NCBI GenBank assembly: GCA_031769625.1
Contig: JAUIMM010000702.1
Location: forward strand, 2,340,501-2,404,500
Length of the DNA: 64,000 bases
Source of the DNA: Taudactylus pleione
Taxonomy: Eukaryota; Chordata; Amphibia; Anura; Myobatrachidae
Reading direction: 5' to 3'
The notes under the pieces were generated by a model. The model saw only the letters and a program-made list of their open reading frames with translations, was not told where the DNA came from and searched no databases. Every line of letters starts with the position of its first letter. Positions within the stretch are counted from its first letter, which is position 1. The translations under genes were made by a program, and so were the position numbers. This document shows positions 56,366 to 64,000 of this stretch, piece after piece.

Positions 56366-57540
56366 ATTCCGTTTAGAGAAGACGAGCAACCAAATAATGT
56401 CGCTGCAGCTGCTGCCACCAGTAATGATGACGACAATATTCCTTCAACGTCATCTACAGTACTAAGGCAGATGCTCAAGGGCATAGAGGGTCTAAGTCAG
56501 GGGATCTAAAATAAAAAAACAATATACAATGCTAAATAAAAAAAACATCTAATAAAGGGAAAGTGTGGTGCAGAAAAACATAAAGTTGCCAACATGCCAT
56601 TCACCACACGCAGTGGCAAGGAAACACTGAGGCCTTTATTTATGAGGAGTGGTTCTGCAAGTGTCAGTGAGGAATCTTCCCTGCCTCTCATGATGATGCA
56701 AGACCTTATCACTCAGTGTAGAAGAGGTGTAAAAAAATGAAAACCACTAAGACAGTAGAACAAACTGTGCGTTCCAAAACAGAAATGTCACAAATCTCTG
56801 AGGATATTCTTAGTGTGTCCACGAGTGAGATGTGTGAGCCTGACCTTTCTGATACTGTTGTAATCATAGAAAAGCCACATTCCACTGATTCTGCTCCCTC
56901 TGCAAATGTGGGGGTGAGCAGCACAAATATAGCTGATGACATAGAAATTGAGGATGACACCGAGGAAGTGCAAGAGGATGAGGGGAATATTTGTGTAGCT
57001 GATGACAGTGCTAATGAGGATGTTGAGGATGAGGATGTAGTTTGTGTAAGTCAGGCACCAGTGAAAGCAGCTCTTGGCCATGATAAGAGGAAGGCCATTG
57101 TCATGCCTGGGCATAGGACTAACAAATGCACCTCTTATGTGTGGAATAATTTTTACCCAAATCCTGACAATTGTCAAGCCATCTGTAGCATTTAGAAAAC
57201 CACGATAAGTAGAGGTAGGGATGTTAACCATCTAGGAACCTGCTTCCTGTTACGTCATTTGCAGCAAACTCATGAAACGTTTTCGACAACATCAGAAACT
57301 GTTGCTAACAATATTGTGGGCTGTGAGGTGGTAAAAACTGACTGAAAATGAGTGGAAATTTATGTTATGCAGGTTAATAGCACTCTAGAAACAAAAAAGG
57401 CCCAAATTATGTGATTTTAGTTGTTTTTGACAATTTTTAAAAACAAAACCAAAACCAGTCACTGCGGTTTGGCAACACCAAAACCGCCCGACAAATTAGA
57501 ACCAAAACCAGCAAAAGTGGTCAGGTGCACATCTCTATTT
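56366..57540 (+). mobile_element. Internally deleted hAT-like element
   Basis: Consists of the tandem repeat upstream, an acidic N-terminal coding region with a broken BED finger (next entry), and a 3' tail ending ggtcaggtgcacatctctat, which resembles hAT-type ends known from vertebrates. The transposase core is missing between about 57300 and 57350. The left terminal repeat was not found. Confidence 0.55.
56560..57300 (+). pseudogene. hAT transposase N-terminus with degraded BED zinc finger
   Basis: One frame (56737-57195, 152 codons) is acidic in the middle (DDIEIEDDTEEVQEDEGN) and ends in KCTSYVWNNFYPNPDN, the start of a BED finger (an aromatic W..F.. motif). The rest of the finger follows after a stop near 57195 and a frame change: a phrase readable as LLRHLQQTHETF (about 57250-57285), giving the second histidine pair. 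The cysteine pair is damaged (one C only in QAICSI). Upstream, another frame around 56600-56710 (LRPLFMRSG) may be the true N-terminus. The catalytic RNase-H-like core is absent. Confidence 0.6.
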
Positions 57541-58399
57541 AACACCAGCTTTGGTTAAAGAAAAATGTATCAATATCTGATGGTCACCTGGTTCAGTATT
57601 TTGCCAGATCACAGAGTTACCAATCCTATACAGAGTTCTGGGGAAGCTCTAGGTAGCAACACTTTATAGTGCAGATGTTGAGCGAGATATAGTGCAAAGG
57701 TTCAAGCTGCTTGTTTTAAAGTTATCAAACTATTCAAACTATTAAAGTTATCAAACTATTCAGATATGCTGAAATCCATTCATAGATGTGCTATGAACAT
57801 CTCAACAGAGAACTCCTGTATTTCATGAACTGCAGTACAACATGCTATTTCTTAAAGTATGGAACCCAGGAGATGCAATTCTACTGTGGTAGAAGAAGGT
57901 AAAAAGATGAGGAAGAGGGGTTCCTACAGCTAGGGCAGAGGTGGTTCAAACTAATAATTTAAGTTGCATCAAAACAGGGTGTCTCTGAGTGGTGATGATA
58001 ATTATGATGATGACGAATATCATGTATAAATGTAAAATATCTGATTTCAGAATGGTAGACATGTGTTTCTGAGTGTGTCCACATGGTGGCAGTGCAGCTT
58101 TAAATAATATATCTATAAATGGTCTCCAGATTTGATTATTTTACTAACTATATAAAAAATGACCATAATACTTAAGGCTAAAAGTTATCATACAGAGGCG
58201 GCACTTTATTGAAGGAGTGGTAGGTACATTAGGGTCGTCTTTCAAATTTGTTTTGGGTTAACTCAAAAAATAAATTAACTTAATACAGAACTGGAGATAT
58301 AGGGGCCAATTCAATGAGTATAGGAATCTTGTGTGTAAAGTGCAGAAATCAATTCCATTAGCAAAGTATAGCCACCATTGTTGACCATAAAGGTACAAG
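57541..58399. other. No gene recognised
   Basis: A short phrase at about 57690-57730 (aaggttcaagctgcttgttt, then taaagttatcaaa) recurs at 62766-62800, so some of this is interspersed repeat. Confidence 0.3.
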
Positions 58400-58505
58400 G
58401 GGATATAATGCTGGAGAGACACAGGGGGGATGAGACTGGATAGACACAGGGGGATGAGACTGGAGAGACACAGGGAGAATGAGATGAGACTGGAGAGAAC
58501 TGAGG
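58400..58505. repeat. 24-bp minisatellite (ctggagagacacagggggatgaga)
   Basis: Four to five copies of a unit with ggagagacacagggggatga. Confidence 0.8.
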
Positions 58506-59294
58506 GGGGCGGTGGAGTTTATCTGCAACTTTCAGGATTAGAAGAAAAGGCTGGTGGACAGTAATCTTCCTTAAAGATGCGTACACACCTATGGTATGGG
58601 AAGCTCCATATCTGCCCTATATGAACTTGCTTGAAACACTTACAAACAAGATAAGCATTTGGAACTTTACCGTTGTTTGCACTTGAAATATTTAATATTT
58701 TTATTGTCTTGTACTTGAAATATTTAATATGTCTACTATGAGATTTCTCTTTTAAATATCTGAATTCTTTATATATGTATGTTTTTATGTCTTCTCCATT
58801 TTTATTTAAAAAAAATTATCTTTAGCTTAAATGAAATTTGTACAATTTTTGTGTATATAAGGTATTTGCCTTTTAATAGGTTTAATAGTATTAATTTGCA
58901 CAATAGCATTGACACTTTTTCAGGTGAAATATACTCACGGTTGTATATTATATAATTTATTAATTGCACAAGTAATATTTTTAAAAACATTTTTTATGTG
59001 TTTTGAACACTGTCTTTACCTATTTATTGATTGATTTGCCATATATACACATCTAAACACCTATTAATTATATCACTTATATTTAAGCACTGCAGTCGCT
59101 ATATACCAAGTCTACTTTTAAATATCTTTTCACTTAATAGCAGATCACCACTGCTATTGATACCTCTTGTGTTAGCTGACACCCAGAACCAGATGGGAAA
59201 GTGCAACTAGTCATCATTAAGGTTGTGTTAATGTATAAATTGAATTGAATAAATTGAATCCAGGTGGTGCTTATTGATCTTTCACTTGTCTACA
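58506..59294. other. AT-rich DNA, no recognised feature
   Basis: More than 70% A/T by eye, with no coding signal. Confidence 0.35.
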
Positions 59295-59440
59295 CCTATA
59301 GATATATCTGTCCAATCCGTCTGGTGGGATGGAAAATCTGGTAATTTATAAGAGCAAACAACAATAGAAATTTGTTACCTAACACTGGAAAACGGACCAG
59401 ATTTTCCTTCCCACCAGACAGATTGAACAGATATATCTGT
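59293..59440. mobile_element. Palindromic MITE
   Basis: cctatagatatatctgtcca, atccgtctggtgggatgga, aaatctggt on the left are reverse-complemented by accagattt, tccttcccaccagacagat, tgaacagatatatctgtagg on the right. The arms are about 48 bp with few mismatches. Confidence 0.8.
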
Positions 59441-59579
59441 AGGTGTGAGACACCAATTAAAAAAAAAAATCAAATAATTTGCATATTAATGATACAAACA
59501 TTATACCAAATTAGGAAATACAGTTATACAATTTTTGGATCAGGGAAATTCATATTTAACCCTAACCCATCTGTTACTA

Positions 59580-59848
59580 TGGGGGAGATTTATCAAACCT
59601 TGGAGAAAGATTAGGTGGAGAGAGAAAAAGTACCAACCAATCATCTTGTTACTGCCATGATACAGGCTGTCTGGTCTATTTACTAAGCCTTGGGAGAAGA
59701 TAAAGAGATAAAGTACCAGCCAATCAGCTCCTAACTGCCATGTCACAGGCTGTGTTTGAAAAATGACAGTTAGGAGCTGGTTGGGTTTGGTACTTATCTC
59801 CATTCATTTATATCTCCATCCATAATTTGATACATCTCCTTCTGTGTA
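59580..59848. mobile_element. Chimeric or nested CCAAT-type MITE
   Basis: An outer start (gggggagatttatcaaacct) matches the outer end (ttgatacatctcc). At about 59670 a second start (ggtctatttactaagccttg) begins in the middle, followed by agccaatcagctcctaactg and its mirror agttaggagctggttgggtt. Two members of one family have recombined or one has inserted in the other. Confidence 0.65.
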
Positions 59849-60487
59849 TTATCTGGTTCAACCTCTGTTCTGTGATGATGATATTGGTTATATTTCTAAA
59901 CAAAAAGGTGTCTTCCGGACAGTGTGATCTTATATATGAATAAATACCAAATGAGAACACTGTCTGCCAAGGGAGACTCAAATTCTTCGGAAGTTCCCAG
60001 TTGCAGAGAAACCACCTTATTGCTAAAAGTGGTTGTATACAGAGACGCTGAATTGCTTACATGGAGTCGATATGTATGATCTGCATGTAGCACGGGGCTG
60101 GTGTAAGTTTCAATGATGTGACAGATGATTACGTCTAAAGACGCACAAAGCACGATTGCAGCATCTGTAGACAAAGAAGGTGGGCGTCCCAGTCCTAGCA
60201 CATTCGGGCGCATGAATGTACACCAGGGAAGGGCAATGTAGCTGCATTACAAAAAAGTCACAGATGCAACTGCATCAAAAGACACAAATAAGGCCACGAC
60301 TGCCTCCAACTAAGAATCAGGCCCTATGAGGAGGGATCCCGTCCCCCTCGGCAGACCCCGTCCCTTCTACAGACCCCACCCCCATTAGGGCTGTTTCTAG
60401 AAATGTCCTGGGCTGTATTCCACCCCATTCGGCCCATGCTCCAGGATGTATGAATACAGATGCTACAAATGAGCAATCAGTGCACAA
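59849..60487. other. Repeat-like DNA, no gene recognised
   Basis: 60030-60325 ends in gaatcaggcccta, a right end like those of the gattcag group, but the left end is unclear. Confidence 0.3.
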
Positions 60488-60834
60488 TGCAGGGCCGGAT
60501 TAAGGCCCACATGGGCCTGGAGCTGAAAATGTTCAAGGGCCTATACTGAGAAGGGGAAGAGCTGTGATCGGTGCTGTGTGGGTGTGGTCAGAGTCACCTT
60601 GGTGTATACATCCCCTACACTATGTCCACAATATCTTCCTAACAACATAGAAATAGAAAAATTGCATAATTTTGTTTTTTTTGGGAGGGCAGAGGACTAG
60701 AAAAACTATTTAAATACTTAAAATGTATGGCCAGTTAGGCAGCTGGTAATCATGCTGTCATGTTGATGGGCCTATTTCGATGTGGAGGCCTGGAGCTGTA
60801 GCTCCATCCACCCCATTGTTAATCTGGCCCTGGC
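60488..60834. mobile_element. MITE with cagggccggattaa ends
   Basis: cagggccggattaaggccc at the left mirrors attgttaatctggccctgg at the right. Fragments with the same ends occur at about 7585, 22813 and 32670. Confidence 0.7.
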
Positions 60835-61007
60835 ACCATGAATATTATAAACCCTTTTGCCAGTAGGGTCTTAAACTTAAATAAGATGTATGCTCGGATG
60901 CAAAAGAAAACAGTTAACCCATAAATATTCAGGAAGATTGTTGCATAAATTAAGGATACAAAGTACGTCTTTGAAATACTGTAGAACCTTGATATCTTTA
61001 GACTAAA

Positions 61008-61625
61008 GCTGGCCACACAGTGCGATATGCACCGTGCGATGCGATGGGGGATCCGACGTACGGCATATGCGGTCCCCACACACGGTGCGATTGGGTGGCC
61101 GTCCGCCCGATATGCCGGCTCCCCTCTCACCGACCCGCATATTGCTGCATGGGATCGCACATCGCATCCCCAGATCCACTGAACCTACAGTAAGATCTGG
61201 GGGTTCAATGTACGACCCCACGGGTGCGCGCTCTGTCCGATATCATGCCCATACACGCAGGGCCAGATTTCCCGGTAGGCATCCTAGGTAATCGCCTAGG
61301 GCCCGGGTGGGACCCAAGAGGCCCGTGGACGGGCCCCTTTGCCCTTAGAAATTACAGGATAACAGCGCTCCCAGAGGAGCACTGGGCGTGTACCGCATGA
61401 CGTCATGACGTCACGCGGTCCCGCCTCCTCTCCCGCGCGGCTGTCTGAGAGAGAGACTGTATGCGGCCGCCAGCACATGAAGGAAGAAGCCCAGAGACAA
61501 AGTGACTGACGGGTCCATGCCCCGCCCCCCGTAGCCAGCCTCAGCAGCCACTCTGCCAGCCTTACAGGAACGCTGCCGCCCACCAGCAGCACCCAGCAAG
61601 GCCAGGCAGGTAGGGCCCCTAATTT
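61008..61625. repeat. GC-rich repeat mosaic
   Basis: 61008-61256 contains repeated gcgat and cgatatg phrases typical of a MITE. 61258-61620 starts gcagggccagattt and is GC-rich. Open frames occur on both strands without recognised domains. Confidence 0.4.
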
Positions 61626-61645
61626 TATATATATATATATATATA
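61626..61645. repeat. (TA)n microsatellite
   Basis: About ten TA units. Confidence 0.9.
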
Positions 61646-61689
61646 GTGTATGTGATATGAAAATGCATATATCAATGGGAGCAAATATA

Positions 61690-61845
61690 TATTTATTTTA
61701 TTTATTAACAGTTTCTTATATAGCGCAGCATATTCCGTTGCGCTTTACAATTGGAAACATTGATAGAACAAAACAGGGTAATAACAGACAGACATAGAGG
61801 TAAGAGGGCCCTGCTTGCAAGCTTACAATCTATAGGGAAAATATA
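61690..61845 (+). repeat. SINE- or LINE-tail-like repeat (tatagcgc..gcgctttacaa)
   Basis: ttatatagcgcagcatattc, cgttgcgctttacaattgg and gcttgcaagcttacaatcta are words I associate with a very common amphibian interspersed repeat. I cannot name the family with certainty. Confidence 0.45.
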
Positions 61846-61899
61846 TATATATGGTTTATAGAGGATGAAGGAGTGGCGCCTTCAGTGCATGAAATACCA

Positions 61900-62160
61900 T
61901 ATATCATATTAATAGAAAAATATTATTAAAATCCAGTCCATAAAGTCTGAATGCTGTATCCACTCCTGAAGAAGTCCCCAGAGACCACAGAGGGACGAAA
62001 CGCGTTGAGCAGGCTTTCCTGTTATGCTTCCATAATACTGGACAGATAAGCGCTTTTTACCTTGTTACATTGTGCGAGTCTTTATTGTTTTTTATTAAAG
62101 TGTATGTGTTTTTTAAACTGACTACACTATGGGGGGCTCTTTTTTCCTTTACTGTATCCA
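61900..62160 (+). repeat. Segment with hammerhead-ribozyme-like core
   Basis: CTGAAGA (61966-61972, fits CUGANGA), GTCCC (61974-61978) pairing with GGGAC (61992-61996), then GAAAC (61997-62001) follow in hammerhead order, with one extra A before stem II. Penelope-like elements carry such motifs in their terminal repeats, so this may be a solo terminal repeat of one. I could not identify stem I or the cleavage triplet. Confidence 0.4.
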
Positions 62161-63724
62161 TATGTATATGCGGATTCAACTTCTGGATTTGAAAAAGGGC
62201 TGAAAGGAAAAGATCCTTTATATACTGATACCTAACAATCTACAGCTGGTACGGGGCCATTTTTTATCTTGGGTGCTGGAGCATATATATATATGCTCTG
62301 CATACCCATATGATATAGCAGCCAAATCGTACCAATCCGTCGGATCGGCTGCTTTATTGCACTGTGTATTGGGACCTTAACACTCTGCAAATGCTAGCAG
62401 TATCGTGCACAGAAGCGCAATTTATAATATATGAGAGTTTAAGCCTATGAGCAAAGTTAGGAGGAATAACACCTACTTTATTGTTGCTGATATGTATGAC
62501 AAATGAATGTTGTGATAACTGAGTGCCATAAAGTGATACAATATATTAGTAAGATGAATAGGCACAGAGGAAGTGTCTAGGAAGTGCACGAAAGAAACAT
62601 CATGATTTTGTGAAACTAGAAACAGTGTGATAACAAATCACATTTCTCAAACAAATTGAGGTACTATAATAACACAGGCCTATGTATAAATAAAATGCCA
62701 GCACCTTAATAACTCTCTAGTCAACATGGGCAATTTATCTAGACAAGGATGCAATACATACACAAAGGTTTAAGCTGCTTGTATTAAAGTTATCAAATTT
62801 ATCACAAATAACACAATTATGAAACACACAGGACTGAATTTGTGAAATGTGTTTAAGCTCAGTAATAAGAGCAAATATTCAAATATAAGTATTAATAGTT
62901 GAAGCCAAAATACAACTAGAGAAATGTACAAGCATCTTACAAACCCTCATAGTAGACGTTTGTGATACAGTTATTGTATCTTGCCAAGTACACACAATAC
63001 AAAATCTAAAGTGGAATACCAATGGTTAAAAAATACTTTTAATTTGTATTCTTCTTACAACAAAATAATACATGGGATAAAAATCCCCTAACATATTAAG
63101 TACCATAAATGAAAGAGAAACGCAGGAACCAGGTTATAACACACAGAACTCTCTCAGAAGCTATACATCCAATATTAGATGCTGATATCTTTTATTTGTA
63201 ATATTAGTTAAGGTCAGGGAATTGCACCCCCTATGGACAGATAAATATCTATAAATTAAGTGAGAAAGTGTGTGAGTCTGTCTGTCCTTTAAGCACAGCC
63301 AGAGTTTTCTCCACCAAATTTGGCATGGTGGTTTAGTTTGAACAGGATTAGGTTGTTGCCTAGGTATGAACTTCGTCAGGGCCACAAACTGTCACACTAT
63401 CCCATAAATCCAGGACACTTTTAAATTACACAGGTTCTGGGGCTAGCTTTATACACACACTGTCACACTCATCTCTTCCAAAGTGCTGTGTTATATCACT
63501 TTTCCAACAGCCGCATACATAAAATACAGAGTTAGTCAGCCCTCTGTGTTTGCATGATAAGCTTTGGCATTATTAGCATTTCACTCACTGTCTCATCTTA
63601 CAGCAGCCACCCAGGGATCTTAGCAGAGTGCCTGGCAGGCTCATGAGCAGCTCATCATTTGATATATTCAGACTGTGGCAGACAGCATAATAAATCCACC
63701 ATCTTTGTCCCTGCAAAGCTTAGC
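62161..63724. other. AT-rich DNA, no gene recognised
   Basis: Includes the phrase shared with about 57690. No domain-bearing frame. Confidence 0.3.
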
Positions 63725-64000
63725 ATACAGAGAGGCCAGGATCTTCATCGGCTGATGTAGATTTCCTGGCCTCTTTTACTCATCTGCGGTGGCCAGGTTG
63801 ATTGACCACATGGTCACTCAGCCGGCCGAAGATTTTCCAATGTGCACACTTTCCAATGCAGATTTTCCAATGCGTCCGTGGACGCAGCTCGGATCAGTAA
63901 TGCAGGACGCCTCCTGCTGCATTACCATAATAGTGCTATTGCAGCTGCTACCATGTCAGCAGCTATGATAGCATATATGTCCGCAATTGAATCACCCCCT
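63725..64000. repeat. Interspersed repeat shared with 36940-37070
   Basis: ggatcttcatcggctgatgt, agatttcctggcctcttt and tggtcactcagccggccga match 36955-37055. The copy continues to the window edge (gcaattgaatcaccccc), which looks like a terminal repeat. Confidence 0.6.

Noticed and set aside
1..64000. CRISPR arrays, bacterial operons, tRNA or rRNA genes
   Set aside because: No regularly spaced identical repeats with unique spacers, no bacterial gene layout, and no cloverleaf or rRNA sequence that I could recognise.

Overview
The window looks like nuclear DNA of a vertebrate with a large, repeat-rich genome, most likely a frog (Anura). This rests on its content: dense short inverted-repeat transposons carrying CCAATCAG/CTGATTGG arms, Penelope-like, DIRS-like and Ty3-like retroelements, hAT relics, and many AT, TAA and 20-100 bp tandem repeats. 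There is no bacterial-style gene organisation. I found no host protein-coding gene I could name. One possible first coding exon (50800-50880) and one possible untranslated leader (39590-39806) are the only host-gene candidates.

Layout. 1-10.7 kb: a 1.4 kb inverted-repeat transposon built around a purine-rich minisatellite, two of three copies of a 0.8-1.2 kb non-autonomous transposon (family A), several small MITEs and tracts resembling degenerate telomere repeat. 10.7-17.3 kb: a retroelement cluster, with two Penelope-like relics on the minus strand (about 11.1-11.5 and 14.3-17.0 kb) and, between them, a plus-strand Ty3-like relic whose integrase C-terminal module lies before the reverse transcriptase (Gmr1-like order) and which ends in a polypurine tract and LTR start. 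17.3-43.7 kb: mostly MITEs, minisatellites and unrecognised AT-rich DNA, one hAT transposase relic (27.3-27.7 kb), elements built from strings of consecutive hairpins (11.8, 38.6 and 42.2 kb), and family A copy 3 in reverse orientation. 43.8-50.0 kb: an almost complete DIRS-like tyrosine-recombinase retrotransposon on the minus strand. 50-64 kb: more MITEs, a Tigger-like MITE, an internally deleted hAT element with a degraded BED zinc finger and an upstream tandem repeat, and a short segment with a hammerhead-ribozyme-like core.

The DIRS element is the best-preserved unit. It has gag, RT-RNase H and tyrosine recombinase regions in minus-strand order, terminal inverted repeats of about 155-160 bp, and an internal region carrying exact reverse-complement copies of both outer ends side by side. 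That is the arrangement expected for the circular-junction replication model of DIRS elements. Its reading frames carry only three obvious lesions. Most other content is non-autonomous and would depend on transposases encoded elsewhere.
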